31,821 bases of DNA, taken from IMG/VR virus record IMGVR_UViG_3300015189_000123, positions 1 to 31,821 of that record, one strand, 5' to 3'. The position numbers were made by a program, and so were the translations under genes. The DNA is from a virus. The notes beneath the pieces are model-generated. The model made no database searches and was not told where the DNA came from. It saw only the letters and a program-made list of their open reading frames with translations. Shown here one piece after another: positions 13,137 through 20,538 of this stretch (the stretch's first letter is position 1; each line of letters starts with the position of its first letter).

Positions 13137-13993
13137 CCGCCGACTGGGTGCCGTTCCACCGCAGCCTGGTCAACGGCAAGAAGAAGGCGTGGCCGCGCGC
13201 TGTCCGGTTCGTCCTGATGGAGCTTTCGTTGGCGGCGCGTGCGACGGGCGGCGTGCTCGAGTTTCCACCCGAGTGGGACACCCTGACAGCGCTCCACGAC
13301 CTGCTCGGAGGTGACCGGCGGGAGCTCAGGCGCGCACTGGATTTGCTCAAAGTGCGGGATGAACTCGGACAGCCAACCATCGAAATCGACAAGGATCTGT
13401 TCAACCACAGACTGAAAATCGTCAAATGGCGGGAGCATGCTGGACCGCGGCGAGGCAGCGAGCGAACAGCCGACTGGCGCGACCGTAAGAAAACCGATGG
13501 GTTAGCGGAGCCGCCGCGTCACACGCCGTTACGGCCTCCAGCCGATGTGACGCCTACAGAAGAAGAGAAGACAGTAGATAACAATACAGAAGAAGAAGCA
13601 GAGCGCGCACGCGCGCCTGCCGCAGCACCCGAGCGACCGAGGGTCCCTGACCGATCGTCGGAGCTTGACGCCATCATCCGCGAGCTGGAGCGCTGGCCAT
13701 CGTGCGACTGCCTGCCCATCCCGGAGGTTGCCGCGATGCTCGAGCAGCGTTGGCGGACCAACCATCTCGCCAAGGGCACCAAGCTCTCGTGGGTGCTCGA
13801 TGCTTTCGGCGAGGCCGCGGCGGACGGCGTCGGTCTCACAGGCCAAGCCCTCACGAAAAAACTTCGGTCGTACGGTGACCACGCACGCGCGCCGCGAGCC
13901 GATCAGCCGTCGACGGCGGATGACGCCGAGCCCCTGGTGGACCGGCTGAACCGCGAGGAACGTCAACGTCGATCCCAGCGAGGTGCAGCATGA
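13133..13993 (+). CDS. Replication initiator / helicase loader-like protein (286 aa)
   Basis: The N-terminal third (VPFHRSLVNGKKKAWPRAVRF with LMELSLAAR, LRRALDLLKVRDEL and LFNHRLKIVKWRE) has the layout of phage replisome-organiser winged-helix domains. A disordered Glu/Ala-rich linker (about 140-175) leads to a C-terminal helical domain (180-255). GTG start overlaps the previous stop (GTGA) and its stop overlaps the helicase ATG, so initiator and helicase are coupled, as in many phages. DNA around 13550-13600 is locally A-rich and might contain the origin; this is inference only. Confidence 0.7.
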   Translation: MTADWVPFHRSLVNGKKKAWPRAVRFVLMELSLAARATGGVLEFPPEWDTLTALHDLLGGDRRELRRALDLLKVRDELGQPTIEIDKDLFNHRLKIVKWREHAGPRRGSERTADWRDRKKTDGLAEPPRHTPLRPPADVTPTEEEKTVDNNTEEEAERARAPAAAPERPRVPDRSSELDAIIRELERWPSCDCLPIPEVAAMLEQRWRTNHLAKGTKLSWVLDAFGEAAADGVGLTGQALTKKLRSYGDHARAPRADQPSTADDAEPLVDRLNREERQRRSQRGAA

Positions 13994-15390
13994 GCGAACC
14001 GCGCCAGCTGCCGAACGACGTGGTCGCGGAGATCGACCTGCTCGCGAGGATCGTCCAGGACCCACCGGGTCAGATCCACCTCGTCGCCGACACGCTGCGC
14101 GCGGAGCATTTCTTCAAGCCGCGCCACGAGGCCGTCTACCGCGCGGCCCTCGCTGTCGTCGACGCGGGTCACACGGTGGATATTGGCACGGTGCACGCGT
14201 GGTTGCGCGACAAGGGCTTGTTGGAGGGCAAGGACGAGGCGCAACGGACGGTGCGTGAGTTGCTGCTGGCCGACCTGCAGTACCACGTGCCCGAGCTGAA
14301 GACCGAGGTTGCGGCCAAGCGCATTCGGGACAAGCACGCGCTGCGAAAGCTGGCGGTGGTTGCGGAGCGGCTGTCCTTGGCTGCCAAGGCGCCGATCGAG
14401 GATGCCGAGGAGTTCTGCGAGCAAGCCGAGGCGACGATCAGCGCCATCGGGCAGGAGCTTCGCGACGGCATCGGCGATGAGGACGTGTTCTCGCTTCACG
14501 ACATCGTGGCGGGGCTCGTGAGCGACATGACCAAAGGCATTGCGCGTGACTTCGTCACGACGGGCTTCCGCGAGCTCGACGAGGACATGGGGGGCCTGGA
14601 GTACGGCTACGTGACCGTCTTCGGAGCGCCGACGAATTGGGGCAAGACGAACTTCTCGGTGATGGTCGCGGACGAGGCCGCGCGCAAAGGCAAGAACGTG
14701 CTCATCGTCTCGTTCGAGGACGCGCCGAAGCTCTACGGCAAGCGCTTCGTAGCGCGGCGCATGGACATCAGCGCGCGCGACTTGAAGGACCAGTCGCTGG
14801 ACGCTTTGGACGCTTCGAAGTTCATGCAGCTGGCCCAAGAGACCGCGCGCGACCAACGCAAGCCGTTCATCCTGAAAGCCAACGGCCGGCCGATCGAGAA
14901 CGTCGTGCGACGGGTGCGGCGGATCTGCCAGAGCCAGCGCGTCGACCTGATCATCTGGGACTACCTGCAGGCCGCGAAGTGCCGCGAGCGGCTGAAGGAC
15001 AAGCGCGAACGTGTCGAGTTCTGCGCGCGGGAGATCACCGACTGCACGAAGCTGGTCGGTGCGGCCGGGCTGCTCAACTCGCAGTTCCGACGGATGGAAC
15101 CAGGCGAACAGCCGACAGTGGGGCACCTGAAGGAATCGGGCGACATCGAGAATGGCGCCGAGTGCATCTTGCTGGGATTCAACGACAAGGGCGGCGTGCC
15201 CCGCGTGAGGCTGGCCAAGAACAAAGACGGCGAGAAGAACTTTGATTACTCGCTGAACTGGAACGCTCGATCCGCCTCATTCAGCGCTGGCGAGCGGCTC
15301 GAGCGGAAGGTGCGAACGCCGCCGCCGACAGTGGTCGAGCAACAACGAACCTATGCCAACCAGTGGATGCAAGACAGCCAGGAGAGGTGA
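13990..15390 (+). CDS. DnaB-like replicative helicase (466 aa)
   Basis: An N-terminal helical domain (1-100), linker helices (105-160) and a RecA-fold motor. Walker A is GAPTNWGKT at 212-220, the catalytic glutamate is in SFED (E243), and Walker B is DLIIWD with D324. The Walker A differs from the usual G-R-P-x-M-G-K-T of DnaB by Asn-Trp before the glycine. HLKESGDIENGAE in the C-terminal part matches the DnaB motif around the arginine region. It should unwind DNA at the phage fork, loaded by the protein upstream. Confidence 0.9.
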   Translation: MSEPRQLPNDVVAEIDLLARIVQDPPGQIHLVADTLRAEHFFKPRHEAVYRAALAVVDAGHTVDIGTVHAWLRDKGLLEGKDEAQRTVRELLLADLQYHVPELKTEVAAKRIRDKHALRKLAVVAERLSLAAKAPIEDAEEFCEQAEATISAIGQELRDGIGDEDVFSLHDIVAGLVSDMTKGIARDFVTTGFRELDEDMGGLEYGYVTVFGAPTNWGKTNFSVMVADEAARKGKNVLIVSFEDAPKLYGKRFVARRMDISARDLKDQSLDALDASKFMQLAQETARDQRKPFILKANGRPIENVVRRVRRICQSQRVDLIIWDYLQAAKCRERLKDKRERVEFCAREITDCTKLVGAAGLLNSQFRRMEPGEQPTVGHLKESGDIENGAECILLGFNDKGGVPRVRLAKNKDGEKNFDYSLNWNARSASFSAGERLERKVRTPPPTVVEQQRTYANQWMQDSQER

Positions 15391-15394
15391 CCGC

Positions 15395-15913
15395 ATGAGC
15401 AAGCACGAAAAGATGTTCGAGAAGGTAGCAGTGCGTCTGGAAGACCCCGAGGTGCTGAAGCTCGGCAAGGAGCTCGCCGAGAAGCGCGTCGCGTACAACG
15501 CGCTCGCCGAAGAGAAGGGCGAAGCGCTGAAGACCTTCAACGCGAAGCTCAACACGATGGACGCGCAGATCGACGACCTGGCCCGACAGGTGAGCGAGCG
15601 CGTGACCGAGCGCGACATCGAGATCATCGAAGAGCACGACGACGCGCGCAAGATGGTGATCATCAAGAACGCCGAGACAGGCGCGATCCTGCGCACGCGC
15701 AAGATGACCATCGAAGAGATGGGCAGCGCCAACGCCCGCGCGCAGGGCGGGTTGCCCTTCGGCGACAGCGACGACGACGAGGAAGACGCGGAGGACGACA
15801 GCGACGCGGTGAGCGACACCGATCCCCCGCCACCGGAACTGGTGGCCGACGACGGCGAGCAGAAGCTCGTCCAGCTGCACCGAGGCCGGCGCTCGCGCGT
15901 CGCGGCGGAGTAG
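15395..15913 (+). CDS. Coiled-coil phage protein with acidic tail (172 aa)
   Basis: The ATG at 15395 follows GGAGAGG and lies just after the helicase stop; an upstream extension is possible but unsupported. Residues 5-80 form a Lys/Glu/Leu-rich coiled coil, then a beta stretch (ARKMVIIKNAETGAILRTRK) and a run of Asp/Glu (about 128-147). Acidic tails of this kind can bind basic proteins or SSB partners. No family is recognised. Confidence 0.65.
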   Translation: MSKHEKMFEKVAVRLEDPEVLKLGKELAEKRVAYNALAEEKGEALKTFNAKLNTMDAQIDDLARQVSERVTERDIEIIEEHDDARKMVIIKNAETGAILRTRKMTIEEMGSANARAQGGLPFGDSDDDEEDAEDDSDAVSDTDPPPPELVADDGEQKLVQLHRGRRSRVAAE

Positions 15914-15924
15914 GCCGCACGCCC

Positions 15925-16158
15925 ATGCTCGTCTACGACGCGATGTGCAAAGCGTGCGGCGCGCCTCTGCGCTGGTGCATCACCGCCGACGGCAAGCGTG
16001 TGCCGCTCGATGCGCGTCCTTCGAGCAGGGGCCACCTCATCCTCGTCAGCCGGGGCGGGCGCGATCACGCGATCGCGCACCGCCCCGAGCATGGCCACCA
16101 ACCGAAGTATCAATCGCACTTCGTCTCTTGCCCGCAGAAGGGGGAGCCACAGTCATGA
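15925..16158 (+). CDS. Conserved phage zinc-finger protein (77 aa)
   Basis: CKAC at residues 8-11, then RWCITADGKRVPLDARP, a glycine turn, and SHFVSCP near the end. This combination (C-x-x-C, W, GKR-x-P-x-D, SHF-x-x-CP) is a widespread small phage zinc-ribbon protein of unknown function. It has no clear ribosome-binding site and starts 12 bases after the previous stop. Its own stop overlaps the next ATG. Confidence 0.75.
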   Translation: MLVYDAMCKACGAPLRWCITADGKRVPLDARPSSRGHLILVSRGGRDHAIAHRPEHGHQPKYQSHFVSCPQKGEPQS

Positions 16159-16586
16159 AAGTCTACGTCGCAGCAGCCCTCGCATCGTTCGCGCGAGCTC
16201 AACACTTTGCCGACCGCATCGCTGCGGCGGAGCACCAGATCGTCTCACGCTGGCACTCCAGCGCCAGCGTGCGCGGAGGCGCGCCTGACCCGCGAGCGGA
16301 CGTGGAGCGCCAGGTGCAGCTGTTCCCCAACGTCACCGACCTGGAGCGCGCCGACATCCTCGTGGTGCTGGCCGATCAGGGGCAGCCGCGAGCGACGTTC
16401 GTGGAGGCGGGCTACGCGCTCGGGCGGGGCCTTCCCGTCGTGTGGGTCATCGGGCCGAACGGGGAGGGCCGCTGCCTGTTCGACTCGCACCCGGCGGTCG
16501 TCCGACTCGAGTCAAGCCTCTTCGACAACACGCAGCTGGTGAGCCGCGTCGTCACGGCGATCCGCAGCATCGAGGCCGCGCGATGA
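16155..16586 (+). CDS. Nucleoside 2-deoxyribosyltransferase-like protein (143 aa)
   Basis: The order KVYVAAALAS, then HQIVSRWH, DLERADILVVLAD and FVEAGYALGRGLPVVWVIG matches the nucleoside 2-deoxyribosyltransferase/RCL fold, with E84 in the VEAGYALG motif as the likely catalytic glutamate. Such enzymes move deoxyribose between bases or hydrolyse nucleotides, and phages use them in nucleotide remodelling. Starts in ATGA overlap. Substrate cannot be read from the sequence; base salvage and modified-base synthesis are both possible. Confidence 0.75.
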   Translation: MKVYVAAALASFARAQHFADRIAAAEHQIVSRWHSSASVRGGAPDPRADVERQVQLFPNVTDLERADILVVLADQGQPRATFVEAGYALGRGLPVVWVIGPNGEGRCLFDSHPAVVRLESSLFDNTQLVSRVVTAIRSIEAAR

Positions 16587-17086
16587 AGACGCTGGCGGAG
16601 CGCTTCTGGCCGAAGGTGGCAAGGGGCGATGGCTGTTGGCTATGGCAGGCGAACACAAATGGTCGCTACGGAACCATTGCGGTTCGTAAGGGGGAACGCT
16701 GGTCGATGGGCTACGCGCATCGCATCGCGTGGGAGCTCACCGAGGGGCCAATCCCGTCTGGTCTGAAGGTGCTGCACCGATGCGACACGACGCTCTGCGT
16801 TCGGCCGTCGCACCTGTTTGTTGGCACGCAGAAGGAGAACCTGCTGGACATGATCAGTAAGGGCCGCGAGGCGTGCGGAAAGAAGAACGGGGCGCACACG
16901 CGGCCGGACCGTCTGCCGCGTGGAGAGCACAACGGCTCGGCAAAACTGAACGCGCGCGCCGTCGCGGACATCCGCAGGCGTCGTGCGCGCGGCGAGCGCA
17001 TCGCACTCATCGCCGCTATCCACGGCGTTCACGCAGTCACCGTTGACCGGATCGCCAAACGCACCAGCTGGAGCCATGTCGCATGA
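16583..17086 (+). CDS. HNH homing-type endonuclease (167 aa)
   Basis: Residues 44-90 carry the HNH core: GYAHRIAWELTEG, then LHRCDTTLCVRPSHLFVGT with H65, C67, C72 and H77, and N86 in KENLLD. The N-terminal FWPKV and GCWLW pattern is typical of HNH_3 phage endonucleases. The C-terminal half (GSAKLNARAVADIRRRRARG) is a helix-turn-helix targeting module. It is probably a free-standing homing endonuclease sitting between genes by ATGA overlaps, rather than a gene the phage needs. Confidence 0.85.
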   Translation: MKTLAERFWPKVARGDGCWLWQANTNGRYGTIAVRKGERWSMGYAHRIAWELTEGPIPSGLKVLHRCDTTLCVRPSHLFVGTQKENLLDMISKGREACGKKNGAHTRPDRLPRGEHNGSAKLNARAVADIRRRRARGERIALIAAIHGVHAVTVDRIAKRTSWSHVA

Positions 17087-17283
17087 TCAAGTTAATCCAC
17101 GTTTGCGGATGCAGCGCAGTGCGACCCTGTCCGACGGGGGCGAAGCTGTTCGACCGCGGGCTGAGCATACGGCTGATCAACCACCTGGAGCGGACCATCC
17201 AGGTCAACCGACCGTACGATCAGGCCGACGTCACGCCGCACCCGTCGTTCGCGACGCTCGGCGAGGTGGCGAGGGTGCGATGA
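17083..17283 (+). CDS. Small hypothetical protein (66 aa)
   Basis: Starts in ATGA overlap with the HNH gene and ends in ATGA overlap with the next. It has three cysteines early (HVCGCSAVRPCP) that could form a metal site, then a helix with RLINHLERTIQ. No family is recognised. Confidence 0.5.
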   Translation: MIKLIHVCGCSAVRPCPTGAKLFDRGLSIRLINHLERTIQVNRPYDQADVTPHPSFATLGEVARVR

Positions 17284-17396
17284 AGCTGGCGTACCGCATC
17301 GCGTCCATCCCGCTCGTGGTTGTCTTCTGCGGGCACCTGCTCATCGCGATCGCGCTGGACGACTTCAAGTGCAAGCGGGTGAGGTCAGAGCGATGA
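17280..17396 (+). CDS. 38-aa single-span membrane protein
   Basis: Encodes MKLAYRIASIPLVVVFCGHL followed by LIAIALDDFKCKRVRSER: one hydrophobic helix of about 20 residues with a basic tail. ATGA overlaps on both sides support translation. Position between the 66-aa gene and the PD-(D/E)XK gene gives no functional hint. Confidence 0.5.
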   Translation: MKLAYRIASIPLVVVFCGHLLIAIALDDFKCKRVRSER

Positions 17397-18202
17397 GCCG
17401 CTGGACCGAAGGAGAGATCGAAGCGCTGTCGCTGGCCTATGCCGATCCGGGCGTGCCGCTGAACATCAACGCGCTCGCGACGCGCTTCGGACGGCTCAAG
17501 AGCAACGTCTCTCGAAAGGCGCGCGAGCTCGGCCTCACCGATCGACGTCGACGCAAGCGCGTCGACGTTGAAGCGCACGCGCTTCGAACTCGCGAGCAGC
17601 TCGCCAGGGACGGCCATCCGCGAGGTGCGCTGGGAATGAAGCACTCACCCGCGACGCTCGCGAAGATGTCGGTCGCGATCAAAGCATCTTGGGCCGATCG
17701 TACGACAGGTCATCATCGGCCTGAGCGAACGAAGCAACTCTCGGATGCGATGCATCGACGAGTCATTGCCGGCGGCCTGTTGTCCGGAGCCCAGATGTAC
17801 TCGCGCGCCGCGAATGGGCGCCGCCCTGATCTCGGCGGGCGGTACTTTCGCTCCGCCTGGGAAGCCAACTACGCCCGCTATTTGGAAGATCGACTCGCGA
17901 GCGGCGCCCTGCTCGCATGGGACTATGAGCCCAAGACCTTCGTCTTCGACCAAGTAGGGATCGGCGCTCGCTCATACACGCCCGACTTTCTCGTCACCTT
18001 CGCGGATGGCAGCCGTGAGTGGCACGAGGTGAAAGGGTGGATGGACGACGCGAGCCGAACGCGGCTCGCGCGCATGGCGGAGTTTTACCCCAAGGAGATC
18101 GTCGTCATCATCGATGAAGCGTGGTTCGGCGAAGCGCGCCGCAGCGGGTTGGCAGCGTCGCTCCCATGCTGGGAGAAGAAGAAACAGCGGGAGCGCCCAT
18201 GA
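17393..18202 (+). CDS. PD-(D/E)XK endonuclease with N-terminal SANT-like domain (269 aa)
   Basis: Residues 1-48 (SRWTEGEIEALSLAY, LATRFGRLKSNVSRKARELG) resemble a SANT/Myb-like DNA-binding unit. Residues about 60-130 hold short basic motifs like those of homing-endonuclease DNA-binding modules. The nuclease is C-terminal: E157 in WEANYARYLE, PD at 197-198 in YTPDFLV, and E212-x-K214 in HEVKGWMD, followed by RMAEFYP. The nuclease part matches the phage DUF1064-type recombination nucleases. With RusA next to it, a role in recombination intermediates is plausible; a homing nuclease is the alternative. Confidence 0.7.
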   Translation: MSRWTEGEIEALSLAYADPGVPLNINALATRFGRLKSNVSRKARELGLTDRRRRKRVDVEAHALRTREQLARDGHPRGALGMKHSPATLAKMSVAIKASWADRTTGHHRPERTKQLSDAMHRRVIAGGLLSGAQMYSRAANGRRPDLGGRYFRSAWEANYARYLEDRLASGALLAWDYEPKTFVFDQVGIGARSYTPDFLVTFADGSREWHEVKGWMDDASRTRLARMAEFYPKEIVVIIDEAWFGEARRSGLAASLPCWEKKKQRERP

Positions 18203-18666
18203 AGCCGAGGCTGTACTTCACGGTCCCGGGAGTTCCGCAGGCAACGCAGCGACCGCGCGTCTTCCTGCCGAAGGGCGGCCGGTTCCCCGTAGCGACGACG
18301 CCTCCGGAGACACGCGAATATCAGAAGCGTGTCGAATTGCACACGCGCGCCGCGGTGCAGCTGAACCCAGCGTGGGCGAAGTTCGTCGCAGAGCACCCGC
18401 GGGGTCGCATCTACCGCCTCCACGTGCACTTCGTGATCCCCGCCGACCGCGGCGACCTCGACAATTACGCGAAGGTTGCCGACGCGATGAACGGCGTGGC
18501 GTGGAAGGACGACCGGCAGATCCACCAGTCGCTCACCTCGCTGACCGTCGACCCACGCGAGGAGCATCACACCGAGGTGCTCGTCGAGATCGCCATGGGC
18601 CCGCTCGAAGAGCCGCTGTGGCAGCAGATCGCGAAGGAGCACGGATGGGCGAGGGTAGCGCCATGA
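18199..18666 (+). CDS. rusA: RusA-like Holliday junction resolvase (155 aa)
   Basis: The RusA pattern is clear: an N-terminal FTVPGVPQATQRPR strand, then DLDNYAKVADAMNG with aspartates D86, D88 and D95, and WKDDRQI with D104-D105. RusA proteins act as dimers that cut four-way junctions; the conserved aspartates bind the metal. Length is normal to slightly long. It is coupled by ATGA to the nuclease before it and to the zinc-finger gene after it. Confidence 0.9.
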   Translation: MKPRLYFTVPGVPQATQRPRVFLPKGGRFPVATTPPETREYQKRVELHTRAAVQLNPAWAKFVAEHPRGRIYRLHVHFVIPADRGDLDNYAKVADAMNGVAWKDDRQIHQSLTSLTVDPREEHHTEVLVEIAMGPLEEPLWQQIAKEHGWARVAP

Positions 18667-19343
18667 TCTCGCCCGCGGTGCAGCTCCCCGAGCCGATCGC
18701 CATCGCCGATGTCACATCACATGGCGATCGGTTCCGCTGCCCGCCGTACAACGTCGTGCTGTTCGCTGGTGCGTGCGCGAAGCGCCAAGCGATCATGCGC
18801 GCAGACCCAGCCCGCCAGGGCTTCAGCCAATGCCCAGGCTGCCCTCACGGCGCCATGGTCGAGCAGCAGACCGGCGGCCCGCTGACCGTCGCAGCCAGCG
18901 AGCGCCGCTGGGTCACGGGCTTCTTCGGTGAGCGCCGACAGCTCGCGCCAGCAGGCGCTTCGAAGCCGCTACCACCAACAGCACCACCGCCGGCAGCGCC
19001 GGCACCGAAGGAGAACACCATGGCGAAGTGCATACGCGAGGGGTGCGACACCGAGGTCCTGAGGGCCGGGGGCGCCTGCCCCAAGCACAAACAGGAGGTC
19101 AGGATGACCTACCAACGCGCGTGGCGTGAGCGGAGGAAGGCCGAAGCTGGCGGGAAGGCAGCCCCGGCACGCGGCAGGCCGAAGGTGCCGCGCAAGGCGC
19201 CCACAAGGGCCCAAGTCGTTACCCCGGCCGCTCACCCCACCACATTGGCCCAAGAGCTGGTCGAAGCGCGCGAGCTCATCACGCTGATCGGCTGGGACCT
19301 TGCCCGCACTCTCGCGCGCGCGGTTTCAGGTCGGAGTCTCTGA
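18663..19343 (+). CDS. Cys-rich two-part protein with strong internal start (226 aa)
   Basis: The full frame begins with an ATGA overlap at 18663. The N-terminal part has C26, C38, C57 and C60, a zinc-ribbon-like set. A low-complexity Pro/Ala linker (about 100-117) leads to a second part with CIREGCDTEVLRAGGACPKH and a basic, disordered tail. At 19020 an internal ATG has AAGGAG six bases ahead (19008-19013), the best ribosome-binding site in this operon, so a 107-aa product (19020-19343) is probably made too, or is the main one. This may be two genes fused in frame. Function unknown. Confidence 0.6.
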   Translation: MISPAVQLPEPIAIADVTSHGDRFRCPPYNVVLFAGACAKRQAIMRADPARQGFSQCPGCPHGAMVEQQTGGPLTVAASERRWVTGFFGERRQLAPAGASKPLPPTAPPPAAPAPKENTMAKCIREGCDTEVLRAGGACPKHKQEVRMTYQRAWRERRKAEAGGKAAPARGRPKVPRKAPTRAQVVTPAAHPTTLAQELVEARELITLIGWDLARTLARAVSGRSL

Positions 19344-19597
19344 TGATCAGCAGCAGCGAGCAGGGCAGGACAGCAGGCAGCGGCAGGCGGATCAACCGAT
19401 CAGGTCAGGATCGCGCGAGCGAGGCGGAGGTCAGATCTGCCCGCGTGCCAACGACCTGTCAGGTTCGAGCATGTTGGTTCTTTGAGCGTTTGCCGACACG
19501 CTCACTGGCGAACGGCGCAGACATGAACAACTACGTGACGTTAGGTCAATTAAGCGCCACCCAGTCGATCACCCAGGTGATCCCAGTAGGAGGGTAA
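19343..19597 (+). CDS. Weak ORF filling the gap before the terminase genes (84 aa)
   Basis: The ATG overlaps the previous stop (TGATG) and the frame ends inside the terminase ribosome-binding site. Against it, third positions are much less G/C-rich than in neighbours, the sequence has no domain, and the last codons are simply the terminase Shine-Dalgarno sequence. I see this as mainly an intergenic regulatory stretch that may be read through. It also holds a hairpin GAGCGT/ACGCTC at 19484-19503. Confidence 0.25.
   Translation: MISSSEQGRTAGSGRRINRSGQDRASEAEVRSARVPTTCQVRACWFFERLPTRSLANGADMNNYVTLGQLSATQSITQVIPVGG
19567..19582. promoter_or_regulatory. 16-bp palindrome before the late operon
   Basis: GATCACC-CA-GGTGATC is a perfect 7-bp inverted repeat ending about eight bases before the AGGAGGG of the small terminase gene. 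It is a likely operator or RNA hairpin that gates the late genes. No standard promoter is clear beside it. Confidence 0.4.
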
Positions 19598-19601
19598 CGA
19601 G

Positions 19602-20018
19602 GTGGGAAGGCTGAAGACATCGGGGAAGAAGCTGGAGGCCGCCAACCGGTGCAAGCTCTGCGTGCACTACCGGCTGGCCGGGTACACCTTCGTCGAGATC
19701 GGGGAGAAGGTTGGGTGCTCGGCCAAGACCGCGCACAAGTGGGTCACCAAGACGCTGCACGAGATCCAGACGACCTACCGGCAGGACGCCAACTCGCTTC
19801 GGACGCAGGAGCTCCAGGCGCTCGACCAGCTGAAGCAGACGTTGTGGGCGAAGGGTCGGCAAGGCAACCTGCAGGCGATCGACCGGCTGCTCAAGATCAG
19901 CGAGCGGCGGGCGAAGCTGCTCGGCATCGACGCGCCGGACACCTACGAGCACACGGGGGCGGGGGGCACGCCGCTACTGGCCCCGGTGATCGTGCTGCCG
20001 AGGGCGAAGGACGAATGA
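19602..20018 (+). CDS. Terminase small subunit-like protein (138 aa)
   Basis: GTG start with AGGAGGG upstream. Residues about 15-50 form a helix-turn-helix (RLAGYTFVEIGEKVGCSAKT then AHKWV), followed by long helices and SERRAKLLGIDAPDTYEH, a C-terminal pattern shared by many small terminases. The protein recognises phage DNA for packaging and works with the large subunit at 20535. Two small genes lie between them, which is unusual but keeps the order. Assignment is by pattern and position. Confidence 0.7.
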   Translation: MGRLKTSGKKLEAANRCKLCVHYRLAGYTFVEIGEKVGCSAKTAHKWVTKTLHEIQTTYRQDANSLRTQELQALDQLKQTLWAKGRQGNLQAIDRLLKISERRAKLLGIDAPDTYEHTGAGGTPLLAPVIVLPRAKDE

Positions 20019-20302
20019 GGACGTGCAGGCGCTGCGGCGTGGCCAAGCCGCTCAGCGACTTCTACCGGTCGAACAACATGCCGAGCGGGCTCCAGTCCCG
20101 GTGCAAGCGCTGCGACTCCGAGTCCGCGGCGAGTCGGTTCCTCCGCGCGGTGGCGCTTGGGGCACCACCGCCGGCCCACGGCGCGACGCTCGAAGATGTC
20201 GCGGTCGCGATCGGCGTGTCGCGCGCGCGTGCCGCCCAGATCGAACGCAAGGCGCTGCTCAAGCTGCGCCGTGGCGCGGTTCGAATGGGCCTGCGGCCAT
20301 GA
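20015..20302 (+). CDS. Zinc-ribbon plus sigma-region-4-like regulator (95 aa)
   Basis: C4, C7, C30 and C33 form a compact zinc ribbon (CRRCGVAKPLSDFY then CKRC). Residues 58-86 (TLEDVAVAIGVSRARAAQIE then RKALLKLRRG) copy the sigma-70 region 4 helix-turn-helix, including the R-x-x-Q-I-E turn into the recognition helix. It is a smaller analogue of 12085-12612. Sitting second in the late operon, it could regulate late transcription. ATGA overlaps on both sides. Confidence 0.6.
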   Translation: MRTCRRCGVAKPLSDFYRSNNMPSGLQSRCKRCDSESAASRFLRAVALGAPPPAHGATLEDVAVAIGVSRARAAQIERKALLKLRRGAVRMGLRP

Positions 20303-20538
20303 ACTGCGAGCGCGAGTTCGGCTACCCGAAGTGCATGGGGGCAGCAGCGCTGGGGCGCTGCACCTGCCCGGCCAGCGCGAAGCAGCGACTACGCACCACG
20401 CGAGCGCTCCTGCACGCTTGCCAAGACGCCCTGAAGTACCTGGACCCCCGGGCAGACCGTGGCGAGCTAGTCGACGCGAAGGATCTCGCCAGGCGTCTGC
20501 GTAGCGCGATCAAAGCCCACGACCGGTTGCACGAATGA
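20299..20538 (+). CDS. Small Cys-containing hypothetical protein (79 aa)
   Basis: Four cysteines in the first 26 residues (MNCEREFGYPKCMG, GRCTCP) suggest one zinc site, followed by two helices (LHACQDALKYL and ARRLRSAIKAHDRLHE). It lies between the regulator and the large terminase with ATGA overlaps. No family is recognised. Confidence 0.55.
   Translation: MNCEREFGYPKCMGAAALGRCTCPASAKQRLRTTRALLHACQDALKYLDPRADRGELVDAKDLARRLRSAIKAHDRLHE

Noticed and set aside
13963-15126. Long minus-strand ORF (387 aa)
   Set aside because: Shadow of the DnaB-like helicase on the other strand; high-GC genomes often have long antisense frames. No domain, and it would overlap a firm gene entirely.
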